NCBI GenBank assembly: GCA_963720075.1
Contig: CAVREG010000006.1
Coordinates: 248,001 to 312,000 of the forward strand
Direction of reading: 5' to 3'
Length of the DNA stretch: 64,000 nucleotides
Source: PALSA-188 sp963720075
Lineage (GTDB): Bacteria > Acidobacteriota > Terriglobia > Terriglobales > Acidobacteriaceae
The notes beneath the pieces are model-generated. The model was not told where the DNA came from and did not search any database. It saw only the letters and a program-made list of their open reading frames with translations. Positions within the stretch are counted from its first letter, which is position 1. Each line of letters opens with the position of its first letter. Shown one piece after another: positions 1 through 8,530 of the stretch. Position numbers and translations under genes: made by a program.

Positions 1-759
1 AAGCAAACTCGCAAAGCTATCGAAGAATACGCCGTGGAATGTTCCATTATTAAAGTCTGGGGATCGGAGATGATTGACTTCGTCGTAGATGAAACGGTGC
101 AAATCTATGGCGGATACGGCTTCGTGGAAGAATATCCCGCCGAGCGAGCCTATCGCGACGCCCGCATCAATCGCATCTTCGAAGGTACCAACGAAATCAA
201 CCGCCTGATCATTACGGGGTTTCTGCTGAAACGCGCGACATCCGGCCAGTTGCCCCTCATGCCCGCAATAAAGAAGCTCATGGACGAAGTGTTGTCGGGC
301 CCATCTTCCAGCGACGACATGGAAGGTGCGTTAGCCGAAGAACGTCGGCTCGTGTCCTCCGCCAAGAAGCTCACTCTGTTCGCCGCCGGAGCGGCCAGCC
401 AAAAATACATGCAGGCAATCCAGGATCACCAGGAAATCATGGGCGCCATCGCGGACATGGTTATCGAAACCTACGCCATGGAATCCTCGGTACTTCGCGC
501 GCAGAAAATTTCTTCTACTAAAAGCGATTCCGATGCCACATTGCCAATCGCGATGACTCGCGTCTATCTCTCGCAAGCGATGGAAAAGATCGAAGCCGCG
601 GCGAGAAAAATCATCGCAGCCGTGGCGGAAGGGGACATGCTTCGCACCCAAATGGCGATTTTGCGAAGATTAGCGAAACGCGATCCGTTCAACACTATCG
701 AACTATGCCAGCAGATCGCACAGAAGATGATCGAGAGAGGCAAGTACACACTCGCGTAG
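1..759 (+). CDS. Acyl-CoA dehydrogenase, C-terminal part (5' truncated by window edge)
   Basis: The reading frame is open from base 1, so only the last 252 residues are visible. They contain the family signature YGGYGFVEEYPAERAYRD followed by IFEGTNEINR; the Glu of the FEGT motif is the usual catalytic base of acyl-CoA dehydrogenases. About 190 residues follow this motif, which is longer than in short-chain enzymes and resembles the VLCAD/ACAD9 type with an extra C-terminal helical domain. It would catalyse the FAD-dependent first step of fatty-acid beta-oxidation in the cytoplasm or at the membrane. The partner electron-transfer genes are not in view. Family assignment is firm; chain-length specificity is an inference. 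Confidence 0.93.
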   Translation, partial: KQTRKAIEEYAVECSIIKVWGSEMIDFVVDETVQIYGGYGFVEEYPAERAYRDARINRIFEGTNEINRLIITGFLLKRATSGQLPLMPAIKKLMDEVLSGPSSSDDMEGALAEERRLVSSAKKLTLFAAGAASQKYMQAIQDHQEIMGAIADMVIETYAMESSVLRAQKISSTKSDSDATLPIAMTRVYLSQAMEKIEAAARKIIAAVAEGDMLRTQMAILRRLAKRDPFNTIELCQQIAQKMIERGKYTLA

Positions 760-824
760 TGGGACGTCGGGTTAGGTGGGATGGGACTTCCGGTTGCCAG
801 TTCGCGGGCGAGGCGCCGCACGAG

Positions 825-1127
825 CTAGGCTTTGGTCTTCATTTCTTCCATCACACTTTGGATCAGTTCTTTCGCGTCTGTCAGGTTTTTCATCACCATC
901 TGAATATCCAGCACCGGCTTACCTGGCCAGCGCTGACTCTGGCAATAGACGCCATGTTGCCCCACTAGCGCCATTGCGTCCGTAATCATGTCCATGGTCA
1001 CGGCAAGACGCCCTCTCGGCACACCCATCATCGTCTCATAGTGATTTAATTCTTCATGCTTTTCATCGAATACTGGCATGACCCGATTGTACTTTGCGGT
1101 GCTTGCATAGGATAATTCCTTCCTCAC
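825..1127 (-). CDS. Small conserved-looking protein of unknown function
   Basis: A 100-residue frame that I do not recognise. It converges on the acyl-CoA dehydrogenase gene and diverges from the DUF2911 gene. The first possible start is a GTG at 1127; an ATG at 1079 (residue 17, MPVFDEKHEE) is an alternative, and neither has a convincing ribosome-binding site at the right distance. The protein has no signal peptide or membrane segment. The C-terminal 30 residues look like an amphipathic helix rich in Met, Glu and Lys. A cytoplasmic protein is likely; the function is unknown. Confidence 0.45.
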   Translation of the reverse strand: MRKELSYASTAKYNRVMPVFDEKHEELNHYETMMGVPRGRLAVTMDMITDAMALVGQHGVYCQSQRWPGKPVLDIQMVMKNLTDAKELIQSVMEEMKTKA

Positions 1128-1182
1128 TAACGAATCATCGTTTTGACAGTCTAAATTTCATTAACCTTCGACAGGAGACATC

Positions 1183-1728
1183 ATGAAAAACACCATTGCG
1201 GTTTCAGCCTGCTTTATTGTGATTCTATTTGTTGCTGTAGCTGCGTTCGCGCAGGATATGGATAAGAGCAAGCGACCAAGCCCTCCCGCCAATGCGCAAT
1301 GCACATTCTCGGACGGCAAGACTGTGACCATTGACTACTCCAGCCCGAGAGTGAAGGGACGTGAGATTTATGGCGGTTTGGTCCCCTATGGCAAGGTGTG
1401 GCGTACCGGCGCGAATGAAGCTACCACGTTCGTGGCAGGCGCCGATGTGACTGTCGGCGGAAAGGATGTTCCTGCCGGTTCTTACACTCTCTTCACCGTT
1501 CCCAATCGGGATAAGTGGACATTGATTGTGAACAAGAAAACCGGCGAGTGGGGGATCCCATATAAATGGGAAGGCGATGAGCTGGTCCGGACCGATATGA
1601 CGGTATCAAGTATTCCCTCAGCAGTCGAAGACTTCACCATCAGCTTCGACCAAAAGGGAGACAGCTGCACATTACAAATTGATTGGGAGAATACGCGGGC
1701 GTCCGTGGATGTTTCCGAAAAAAAGTGA
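1183..1728 (+). CDS. DUF2911 family exported protein
   Basis: The 181-residue product begins with a Sec signal peptide (MKNTIAVSACF to about AFAQD, residues 1-25). The body carries the motifs I associate with DUF2911: a SPRVKGREIYGGLVPYG segment near residue 60 and WRTGANEATTF near residue 75, followed by a compact beta-rich region. The family is common in Acidobacteria and Bacteroidetes and has no established biochemical role; it is probably periplasmic. The start is supported by AGGAGA 6-7 bases upstream of the ATG. The gene stands alone, followed by a long perfect inverted repeat. Confidence 0.85.
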   Translation: MKNTIAVSACFIVILFVAVAAFAQDMDKSKRPSPPANAQCTFSDGKTVTIDYSSPRVKGREIYGGLVPYGKVWRTGANEATTFVAGADVTVGGKDVPAGSYTLFTVPNRDKWTLIVNKKTGEWGIPYKWEGDELVRTDMTVSSIPSAVEDFTISFDQKGDSCTLQIDWENTRASVDVSEKK

Positions 1729-1759
1729 GCGAAGGGATCGTCCTTGGCTCAGTTAGTTG

Positions 1760-1797
1760 GAAGATGATTGCCAAAAGAAGAGACGGCAATCATCTTC
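1760..1797. promoter_or_regulatory. Perfect 13-bp inverted repeat between DUF2911 and HDAC-like genes
   Basis: GAAGATGATTGCC (1760-1772) and GGCAATCATCTTC (1785-1797) are exact complements separated by a 12-base purine-rich loop. There is no T-run after it, so it is a weak candidate for an intrinsic terminator. It ends 17 bases before the start codon at 1815, so it would lie in the 5' UTR or operator region of the downstream gene. It could be a factor-dependent terminator, an operator, or an mRNA structure controlling translation. Confidence 0.5.
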
Positions 1798-1814
1798 GGA
1801 GCTAGGATGCTTTC

Positions 1815-2801
1815 ATGCTTCCCTTCAAGCTCGTTTACAGCGATAACTACTACCTTCCAATAGGAGCGCATGTCTTTCCCGCCGAGAAATATCGGCTGGT
1901 GCGGGACCGCCTGATCGAAACAGGAATGGCGGAACTCTCCGACTTCATTGCGCCTGAACCTGCCGCCGATGAAGAGATCCTGCTGGTTCATACCCCGGAA
2001 TATGTGCGAAAGCTCGCTACCGGAACTCTTTCCGCGAGCGAAGAGTTGGAGATGGAAATTCCATACTCGCGTGAACTGGTGAATGCATTCTGGCTGGCGG
2101 CTGGGGGATCCATTCTCGCCTCCAAATGCGCGCTACGGGACCGCGTGAGTATAAATATAGGCGGCGGATTTCACCATGCTTTTCCCGATCGTGGCGAAGG
2201 TTTTTGCATGATTAACGACGTCGCAGTGGCAATCCGCACCATGCAGCGCGACCACAAAATTCGCACCGCCATGACGGTGGATTGTGATGTTCATCAAGGC
2301 AATGGGACGGCCGCGATCTTTGGGAGCACACATTCTTCGGGCCAGCCACTGCCTTCAAAGTCGGGTATGGGTTCTGGCGCATCTCCGGAGCTGCCGCAGA
2401 GTCGCGGGCACGATGTTTTCACCATTTCGCTCCATCAGGAGAATAACTATCCTGCCCGGAAGCCGCCATCGTCCATTGACGTCAATCTGCCCGACGGCAT
2501 CGGAGACGAAGCTTATCTGGCTTGGCTCGACAACACCTTGAGCTCAGGATTGCGTCAATTCTCGCCAGACTTGATTTGCTACATCGCGGGCGCCGATCCT
2601 TACTGTGAAGACCAGCTCGGCGGGTTGAGCTTGACGATTGAAGGTCTCAAACGACGCGACCTGCTGGTGTTTCAGGTGGCAAAAACGCGGGGAATTCCAA
2701 TCATGGTGACGTTCGCAGGGGGATATGCCCGGCGCATCGAAGATACGGTGACGATTCATTGCAACACCATAATTGCAGCGGCAGAGGTCTTCACGTCTTA
2801 G
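1815..2801 (+). CDS. Histone deacetylase-family (AcuC/APAH-like) zinc hydrolase
   Basis: A 328-residue arginase-fold deacetylase. The catalytic residues are visible: the tandem His in GGGFHHAF (about 117-123), the zinc-binding Asp and His in DCDVHQGNGT (about 155-164), the second metal Asp in AGADPYCEDQLGG (about 258-270), and the GGYAR tyrosine motif near residue 306. The short form and GGGFHHAF motif resemble the class IV (HDAC11-like) bacterial group. Substrates are probably acetyl-lysine or acetylpolyamines; the sequence does not say which. A Gly/Ser/Pro-rich stretch at residues 170-199 looks like an insertion in a loop after the zinc motif. The start ATG is assigned from conservation of the N-terminus. 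Confidence 0.9.
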   Translation: MLPFKLVYSDNYYLPIGAHVFPAEKYRLVRDRLIETGMAELSDFIAPEPAADEEILLVHTPEYVRKLATGTLSASEELEMEIPYSRELVNAFWLAAGGSILASKCALRDRVSINIGGGFHHAFPDRGEGFCMINDVAVAIRTMQRDHKIRTAMTVDCDVHQGNGTAAIFGSTHSSGQPLPSKSGMGSGASPELPQSRGHDVFTISLHQENNYPARKPPSSIDVNLPDGIGDEAYLAWLDNTLSSGLRQFSPDLICYIAGADPYCEDQLGGLSLTIEGLKRRDLLVFQVAKTRGIPIMVTFAGGYARRIEDTVTIHCNTIIAAAEVFTS

Positions 2802-2859
2802 GGTCCCCGGTGGCCCAATTCTAAAGTTCGCGTCCTTTGGGAAATTTAGAGTGGGGCTG

Positions 2860-2887
2860 TTGGGACAAATCCAGGACCTGCTATACT
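2860..2887 (+). promoter_or_regulatory. Candidate sigma-70 promoter for the RRM gene
   Basis: TTGGGA (2860-2865) and TATACT (2882-2887) are separated by 16 bases and lie about 105 bases upstream of the RNA-binding protein start. The -10 box is close to consensus and the -35 box moderately so. This is a pattern match by eye and has not been scored against background. Confidence 0.3.
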
Positions 2888-2993
2888 TCCACCCGCATTT
2901 GACTGTCCTCCAACTCCGGCAATCTAGCGAGGATAACTAGCCAGCTTCCGCCGAAGTAAGCACAATCAGATAGCTCACTCTGAGGCTACTCGC

Positions 2994-3323
2994 TTGAAGA
3001 ATATTTTTGTGGGGAACCTGGATTTCAACACGTCAGAAGACGATCTGCGGCAACTCTTCGCTGCCTACGGACAAGTGGATCGTGTAAGCATCATGACCGA
3101 TCGCGATACGGGCCGGTCGCGCGGCTTCGGATTCGTCGAGATGACGAATGCTGAGGAGGGTGAGAAGGCAATCTCTGCCCTAAATAACAGCGAGGTTGGC
3201 GGTCGCGCACTGAATGTAAACGAGGCGCGTCCAAAGGTCGAGCGCGCTGGCGGCGGCGGAAGAGACCGGGGTAGCGATCGTGGTGGACGCGGCGGTGGTG
3301 GCGGAGGTCGCGGGCGTTATTGA
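2994..3323 (+). CDS. Glycine-rich RRM RNA-binding protein
   Basis: A 109-residue protein with a single RNA-recognition motif (residues 2-80): RNP2 is IFVGNL and RNP1 is RGFGFVEM. It is followed by a 25-residue RGG-like tail rich in Gly, Arg and Asp. This matches the bacterial/cyanobacterial Rbp type, small RNA chaperones often induced by cold or stress. The start is a TTG at 2994, preceded by TGAGG at a sensible distance; no ATG is available before the RRM. It is monocistronic, with a possible promoter at 2860-2887. Confidence 0.92.
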   Translation: MKNIFVGNLDFNTSEDDLRQLFAAYGQVDRVSIMTDRDTGRSRGFGFVEMTNAEEGEKAISALNNSEVGGRALNVNEARPKVERAGGGGRDRGSDRGGRGGGGGGRGRY

Positions 3324-4004
3324 GTTGTGACGGGTTGCCGAGTTATCTACCAGCATAGCCAGCTCTGCTTTTCCGGGCACCGTTCGCCTGACCGATATCT
3401 TAACAAGTCGCAGATAAATACGGCCCAGGCCAGCCACCTGAGCCGTGTTTATGGATGTCTCGCCGGAATGTCACTTCAATTCGACGCCGTATGCGTTAAA
3501 AATCACATTCTGAAAGAATGCGAGTTCAAGCGCTTACGTCTCCCAAACTCCGTTTCCGGAGAGTGACCAGCTTCGATTGCGACTCCAGCGGCACAGTCAT
3601 GACCGTGGAGGAGGACCCTCTGAGGAGGCAATGACTCGGAATTCCCTCTGCTTCGCCGAAGCGAACTTTGGAAACTCGCCGCAGTTCTCCTCGAAACTGC
3701 CACACCGCCGTTTAATCGCAATAAGCCTTCTCTGAAGACATCTCAACTTCACTTTCCGCACTGTGCTTGATCGGAAGATCGTCCGCAAGAGGAATCATGT
3801 GCGTGTTTGTGGAGAAACTGTGCATGACGAAAGTTGGCTGTGGAAGGATGCGGAAAAATAGAGGCAAATCTGACCGTAATTAGACGCTGCTTAGACGCAC
3901 ATGATCCGCGTTTTGGAACTGCCCGGCGCTCAGGAATAGGGAGCTGGCAGCTTTTTCTGCTTGCGATGTTTGCGCATCGCCATTGCCTGATGCGTCCGGA
4001 TTCG
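3324..4004. other. Intergenic region with no supported gene
   Basis: About 680 bases between the RRM gene and the pseudopilin operon. Short open frames exist on both strands but none has a recognisable product, a good start context or plausible residue composition. I see no tRNA, clear terminator or repeat here. The only structure noticed is a weak 5-bp hairpin near 3548-3562. It may hold a small RNA or a decayed gene, but nothing in the sequence supports either. Confidence 0.4.
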
Positions 4005-4409
4005 CTACCAGGTGTTATACGCCGTACCGTCTGTGGAAATTGCCTCGGATGAACTATGTACGTCGTCAATGCCTGAATCTTCCTGATCCACGGACATGAT
4101 TGTTGAATCTTCCTGCTCAACGGTCCAATCAGGCTTTGAGGTCATTGGATCGTTGGGTATTTGTTTCATGTAGCCAGCCTGCACCAGGTCATCCAGTGAC
4201 TGAGGAGCTTTTTCCTTGTCCAACGTATATTGCGAAATAACTGACCGCAGCGTGAACAAGTTCTGGCGCAAAACTGATTCCCTCGCGTGGACCACGGAGG
4301 CTCGATAATTTGGCACAGCTACAGACACTAGAATGAGAATGATGCTGATAACGATCATCAACTCGATCAGGGTGAAGCCGCGGCTACGTTTATTCGGAGG
4401 CACTGCCAT
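4005..4409 (-). CDS. GspG-like pseudopilin / type IV prepilin
   Basis: 134 residues with a short basic leader ending in RGFTLIELMIVISIILIL, the class III prepilin cleavage and methylation signal (cleavage after Gly, Glu at +5) and an N-terminal hydrophobic helix. The soluble part has the IPNDPMTSKPDW motif near residue 83 and ends in DGTAYNTW, shared with the preceding gene. The product should be processed by a prepilin peptidase and assembled into a pseudopilus or pilus. Its ATG lies immediately after the stop of the upstream pseudopilin, so the two are very likely co-translated with the secretin operon. Confidence 0.9.
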   Translation of the reverse strand: MAVPPNKRSRGFTLIELMIVISIILILVSVAVPNYRASVVHARESVLRQNLFTLRSVISQYTLDKEKAPQSLDDLVQAGYMKQIPNDPMTSKPDWTVEQEDSTIMSVDQEDSGIDDVHSSSEAISTDGTAYNTW

Positions 4410-4886
4410 CTACCAGTCCTTGTAGTTGGTGCCATCAAGCCCGGTATCTTGCGACTTGGTGTACACGTCGAAAACGTCGTCTCCGCTCCACGAGTCGGAA
4501 TCGGGATCATCTTGCATGGCGCGCAGTCCCCAGTCAGGCTTGTTTGTCATGGGGTCTATAGGAATTCTGCGCAGAAATTTCAATTTTTTGCCACTCACAT
4601 CCACGCCATTTACGAGCGTATCCAAATCTGGGGGATAATTTTGCGATCCCAGCTTGGTTTGAAATGCGCCGCGGTCTGCGGCATCTTTATAACGATCAAT
4701 AGCGTCGCGCATTTCCCACAGGTCTGCTCGCAATTCGTGTTCCTTTTGACGTTTAATCGTCACGCGAACCATGGGTATGGCCAGACCGGTCAGAATTGTC
4801 AAGATCGTGGTCGCAACAATTAGCTCGATAAGGGTGAATCCCCTGGAACCGTTCCTAACATCGAAAGTATTTCTTATAGACATCAT
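4410..4886 (-). CDS. GspG-like pseudopilin / type IV prepilin (longer paralogue)
   Basis: 158 residues with the prepilin signal RGFTLIELIVATTILTIL near residues 15-32, followed by an amphipathic helix (KRQKEHELRADLWEMRDAI) typical of the major pseudopilin GspG. The C-terminal half carries IPIDPMTNKPDW and ends in DGTNYKDW, matching the 134-residue paralogue immediately downstream. It starts 37 bases after the secretin stop. ATG codons at 4886 and 4883 are both possible. The pair most likely forms the pseudopilus of a type II-like secretion system; the ATPase and platform genes are not adjacent. Confidence 0.9.
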   Translation of the reverse strand: MMSIRNTFDVRNGSRGFTLIELIVATTILTILTGLAIPMVRVTIKRQKEHELRADLWEMRDAIDRYKDAADRGAFQTKLGSQNYPPDLDTLVNGVDVSGKKLKFLRRIPIDPMTNKPDWGLRAMQDDPDSDSWSGDDVFDVYTKSQDTGLDGTNYKDW

Positions 4887-4923
4887 TTTCGAGTTTTACT
4901 GACTACTTGAATGGCTATTTCTC

Positions 4924-7218
4924 CTACTGAACCGCAACCTGAGCTACGGCTCCGGCCACGGGAAGCGCCTGCATCGCCGGGTCACGCGCGCCGCCCCGGG
5001 AAATTGCTAATGTTGATTGACCAGGGGCCTTAGCTTTGAAGGTCAAAGTTGCAACCGTTCCCTGACCAGAAACTCCATTCGCGCCAGGCGGTCGAGTTGC
5101 GTTAATTTGCAAACTACCGGTAGTGTCATCATCGCGATGCATCAGGGCTACGGTTTGCCCGTCCTGAGAGAGAAACGGCCCATTGGAGACATTTACGACC
5201 TCCAAAAGTTTCGGGTCGTAATTCACTTCCAGGGGAACCGAATAAGCGTTCTGCACGCCGGAGAGCACTACATTTACTGCGAAAGTAGATCCTGTACGTT
5301 GCGAGATCGAAGGAGGATCAAATGCGAAACGGGCCCCGCTGGGATTCGGAATCGCTGGTTCAGCGGGTGATTGCGATAGCGGCGACACCATAGTTGACGG
5401 TGCGGTCGTCCCAGATGTTGAAGATGCTGTTGGCGCTGTTGAAGTGTCCGATGCCAAGGCATGCGCTACCTCTCGCAACTCGATGGCATTAGCCGTGCCA
5501 ACATCAATGCCCCTCTGGTTGAGGTCGGTAAGAACCAACCCTCTTACAATATGAGGAATAAGAACGAAAACCGTTTCGGTCTGCCGCCGTTCTGTTGCTG
5601 TCTGACCAAATAAATATTTCAGGATTGGAATTTGGGCCAATCCGGGAATGCCGCTCAACGAGCGAGTCTGCGAATCCTCCAACATCCCACCTAAAAGGTT
5701 TGCTTCACCTTCTCGCAGACGCACTTCATGATCAATTTTTCTCTGTCCAATTACAGGCTGGCTGATACCCCCGATATTGGAATAGGAGTCAACGGCTGAT
5801 ATGTCCATCGTGATCTTCAAAGTGACATCGCCGTCGGCGTGCACTTTTGGTGTGATATCAATGTTAACGCCCACGTCGGTGTACTGGAATTGAGTATTCA
5901 CTAGCGGGTTAATTCCCACGCCTCCAATGCCAGGCTGGAAGGAGCCTGTGGCGATCGGGATGCGTTCGCCGATCTTAAGCGACGCTTTTTGGCCATCCAC
6001 GCAGCGAATTTGCGGATTCTGAATGAGCTTGCTATTGCTGTCGCTGAAGAGTGCCGTGGCGGTCGCCTGCGAAATTGTGACCTGGAAATCGGTGGCGTTC
6101 AAATTTCCCAACGCGTTGAGCGTGATTCCGTTGGTAGTGGAAGAAGTCGGCGTAGTTGTTCCATTGCTGGTGGCCGTAGTCGTGTTGGTGTTGATATTCG
6201 GCTGCAACTGCACGCTGGCGCTGGTTGGAGGATTAATACCGAGAGTGCGGCTCTTATCGCGGCTGATCTGCATGATCGCCACGTCAACGATCACTTCAGG
6301 CTTGGACTTATCAAGATCGTCTACAAGTTTTTCCGCGAGCGCTATCTGATCGGGCGTACCGCGCACAATAATGGCGCCCTCTGACTGTAAAGGCTGAATC
6401 CGTGAAATTTCCAGAATCTGGCGCAACGCATTGACTACATCCTGCAGTTCGGTGGGCTGTGAAAGGTTTGCCAGATAAAAAGTCTTGATAACGCTTTGTT
6501 CGATCTCTTTGCGCTTGGCAGGATTGTCGGCGGCGATGAAAATGGTGTTTGGCGTTACGGGCCGCCAGAAGGTTTTGGATTCCATCGCAATAATTTCTAA
6601 AGCCTCTGCCAGCGAGACTGAGTTCAATTCAACTTTTATTCGACGCGAAGTGTAGTCCGGATCGAACAGCACATTGATTCCGGCGAGTCTGCCGACTGTC
6701 TCGTAAATAACCTTTGTGTCTTCCGTGATTTTCAGATTGATCGGGATATTCGGGATGGCCGCCAGCTCAACCGGGCCAGCGGCCTCCTGTAACCTTTTTT
6801 CTATCGCGGAAGGGCGCACGGTAGCCTGCGGGCCGGGTGTCTTGGCAGCCTCAATCATCTGTTGAGTGCGAACGACTTCCTGGCGAGCGATGGCGCTAGA
6901 GGGATCAATTTCAACTGCTTTCTTGAATTCGAGCAGCGCGTCATCCAACTTTCCTGCTTCGCGCATTAATTGTCCGCGGTGTACATGAGAAGCACCCGCA
7001 AGGAATCGCAGCCGCTCGTAAGAGGACCGATAGCTGGTGTCTTGTGGCTTCTGGCTGTATGCCTGCTTGTAAAAGTCGTAAGCCTGCTCGTAGTTTTGGC
7101 GGGCCTCGGCGTCTCTGCCCTTGTTATATAAGGACTTCGCGCTTTCGGCTGCCGCAGGTAAAATCACGGCTAGAACGAGCAGGGCTATAACTGCCGGTCG
7201 AAACTGGCTTCTGATCAC
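4924..7218 (-). CDS. gspD: Secretin (GspD/PilQ type) with N-terminal TPR and C-terminal cohesin domain
   Basis: I choose the GTG at 7218: GAGG lies 5 bases upstream and the product begins with a clean signal peptide (IRSQFRPAVIALLVLAVIL..AAA). In-frame starts exist at 7257 (ATG) and 7332. The 764-residue protein has TPR-like repeats (about 25-130), an STN/secretin N domain (about 165-250), N-domains, and the secretin barrel (about 360-570) with SGIPGLAQIPILKYLFG near its end. A Ser/Thr/Pro-rich linker (about 595-640) leads to a C-terminal cohesin domain (about 645-755, with VNYDPKLLEVVNV). It forms the outer-membrane pore for secretion or pilus extrusion. A cohesin fused to a secretin is a feature I associate with Acidobacteria; it may bind a partner or carbohydrate at the surface. 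First gene of the operon. Confidence 0.92.
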   Translation of the reverse strand: MIRSQFRPAVIALLVLAVILPAAAESAKSLYNKGRDAEARQNYEQAYDFYKQAYSQKPQDTSYRSSYERLRFLAGASHVHRGQLMREAGKLDDALLEFKKAVEIDPSSAIARQEVVRTQQMIEAAKTPGPQATVRPSAIEKRLQEAAGPVELAAIPNIPINLKITEDTKVIYETVGRLAGINVLFDPDYTSRRIKVELNSVSLAEALEIIAMESKTFWRPVTPNTIFIAADNPAKRKEIEQSVIKTFYLANLSQPTELQDVVNALRQILEISRIQPLQSEGAIIVRGTPDQIALAEKLVDDLDKSKPEVIVDVAIMQISRDKSRTLGINPPTSASVQLQPNINTNTTTATSNGTTTPTSSTTNGITLNALGNLNATDFQVTISQATATALFSDSNSKLIQNPQIRCVDGQKASLKIGERIPIATGSFQPGIGGVGINPLVNTQFQYTDVGVNIDITPKVHADGDVTLKITMDISAVDSYSNIGGISQPVIGQRKIDHEVRLREGEANLLGGMLEDSQTRSLSGIPGLAQIPILKYLFGQTATERRQTETVFVLIPHIVRGLVLTDLNQRGIDVGTANAIELREVAHALASDTSTAPTASSTSGTTAPSTMVSPLSQSPAEPAIPNPSGARFAFDPPSISQRTGSTFAVNVVLSGVQNAYSVPLEVNYDPKLLEVVNVSNGPFLSQDGQTVALMHRDDDTTGSLQINATRPPGANGVSGQGTVATLTFKAKAPGQSTLAISRGGARDPAMQALPVAGAVAQVAVQ

Positions 7219-7467
7219 TGGTTCCTCGCAGGCAAGTCTTCTTCGCGGATCAAGCATGACTCGAGGTGGGGCAACCCGATTTTTGCTGTAGAAGACGTGA
7301 GATGGCTGATTATAGCATTGCGTTCTGAGCAACCGAAATTGCTGTTTTGATTACCTTTAGCCACTTTGGTACTACTCCCGTAGCTCATGCCGGTCCACCT
7401 GGTGGATGATGCGCGCTGCATCTTTTTCTGATTGCTCGGAGATGCGGTAACCTATTCAGACCCATAT

Positions 7468-7998
7468 ATGCCCCGCCAATCCAGCCACCAAGTTCAGCCT
7501 AATCCCGAAAAAAACCCACGGCGAGATCCCACGGCCGCGGGCGAGCGCGATGCCGCTGTTAATAGGATCGCTGCTCACAACTACTTCTTGCTGGAAAAAT
7601 TTGAGACTGGAGTTGTTTTGAGCGGTACTGAGGTGAAATCGGTGCGCGGCGGCCTGACGAACCTCAAAGACGCCTACGGATTGATTAAAGACGGCGAACT
7701 TTGGCTGTTAAATTGCCATATAGGCCCCTACGACCATGGGAATATTTTTAACCATGCGCCATTGCGCACCCGAAAGCTGCTTGTACACAAAGAGGAGCTT
7801 CGCAAGCTTATCGGTAAAACTCAGCAGCGCGGCCTGACACTGATCCCTACCCGGATGTATTTCAAGAATGGGAGAGTGAAATTGGAACTCGCCCTCGCAA
7901 AGGGCAAGCAACTGTGGGACAAGCGCGAGACCGAGAGGCGCCGTACTGCGGACAAAGAAGCTAGAGATGCGGTAGCGCGAAGCCGCAGAGCACGGTGA
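7468..7998 (+). CDS. smpB: SsrA-binding protein SmpB
   Basis: Rescues stalled ribosomes together with tmRNA. The conserved core runs from NRIAAHNYFLLEKFETG through GTEVKSVRGG and the PLRTRKLLVHKEEL segment to the basic C-terminal tail starting WDKRETERRR. I take the ATG at 7468, giving 176 residues; a TTG at 7432 is also in frame. The N-terminus before the core (about 30 residues, Pro/Arg-rich) is longer than in most SmpB proteins of about 155 residues. It is divergent from the secretin operon. No tmRNA gene is in the window. Confidence 0.95.
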   Translation: MPRQSSHQVQPNPEKNPRRDPTAAGERDAAVNRIAAHNYFLLEKFETGVVLSGTEVKSVRGGLTNLKDAYGLIKDGELWLLNCHIGPYDHGNIFNHAPLRTRKLLVHKEELRKLIGKTQQRGLTLIPTRMYFKNGRVKLELALAKGKQLWDKRETERRRTADKEARDAVARSRRAR

Positions 7999-8117
7999 GG
8001 TCCCGAGTGCAATTTCGCGAAACATGCGGTCGCCAGTGGATTGGGTTCGCATGAGACAATACAACTTTTCTGGGGGAGTGGGTTAATAATTTAAGACGGT
8101 CAAACACTGGAGACCAT

Positions 8118-8471
8118 ATGAAATCTATGCGAATATGTGCCGCACTGTTGGCAGCCGCTATAGCAGTCCCAGCATTCGGACAAGTTTCTGTTTACATCGG
8201 GACGCCACCGCCAGCGCTCCGCTATGAACGTCGCGGCCCTATCCCGGGTCCGGGTTTTGTTTGGGTGGAAGGATACTGGGCGCCCTATGGGCACCGCTAT
8301 CGCTGGGTTACGGGCCGATGGGAGCGCCCGCCGTATGAAGGCGCATATTGGAACCATCCGCATTACGACCACTACCGGGAAGGATGGCAGTTGCACGAGG
8401 GACACTGGGATCACGAGGATCATGACAACGGCCACTGGCGCGACCATCACGACGAAGGCGATCATCACTAA
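8118..8471 (+). CDS. YXWGXW-type His/Trp-rich exported protein (copy 1)
   Basis: 117 residues: a signal peptide (1-22, ending PAFGQ), then PPPALRYERRGPIPGPG, WVEGYWAP, YRWVTGRWERPPY and YWNHPHYDHY, and a tail very rich in His, Asp and Gly. These Trp/Tyr/Gly repeats are the YXWGXW pattern of small periplasmic or surface proteins of unknown function. The His/Asp tail could bind metal ions, which is an inference. A close paralogue lies at 9015-9377. A strong terminator follows at 8496-8530. Confidence 0.8.
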   Translation: MKSMRICAALLAAAIAVPAFGQVSVYIGTPPPALRYERRGPIPGPGFVWVEGYWAPYGHRYRWVTGRWERPPYEGAYWNHPHYDHYREGWQLHEGHWDHEDHDNGHWRDHHDEGDHH

Positions 8472-8495
8472 ACCAAATCGAATTGAAGGTTCGGG

Positions 8496-8530
8496 AACAC
8501 TCCGGAGCCAAATCCGGAGTGTTTTATTTT
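8496..8530 (+). terminator. Rho-independent terminator after YXWGXW copy 1
   Basis: An 11-bp perfect stem (AACACTCCGGA at 8496-8506 with TCCGGAGTGTT at 8513-8523) with a 6-base loop, followed by TTATTTT. It starts 24 bases after the stop codon. The stem sequence resembles the terminator after the paralogue (9407-9431). Confidence 0.9.

Noticed and set aside
3327..4120. Several 70-120-residue frames between the RRM gene and the pseudopilins
   Set aside because: Arg/Ser/Cys-rich composition, no start context and no family motif; one also overlaps the end of the pseudopilin gene.
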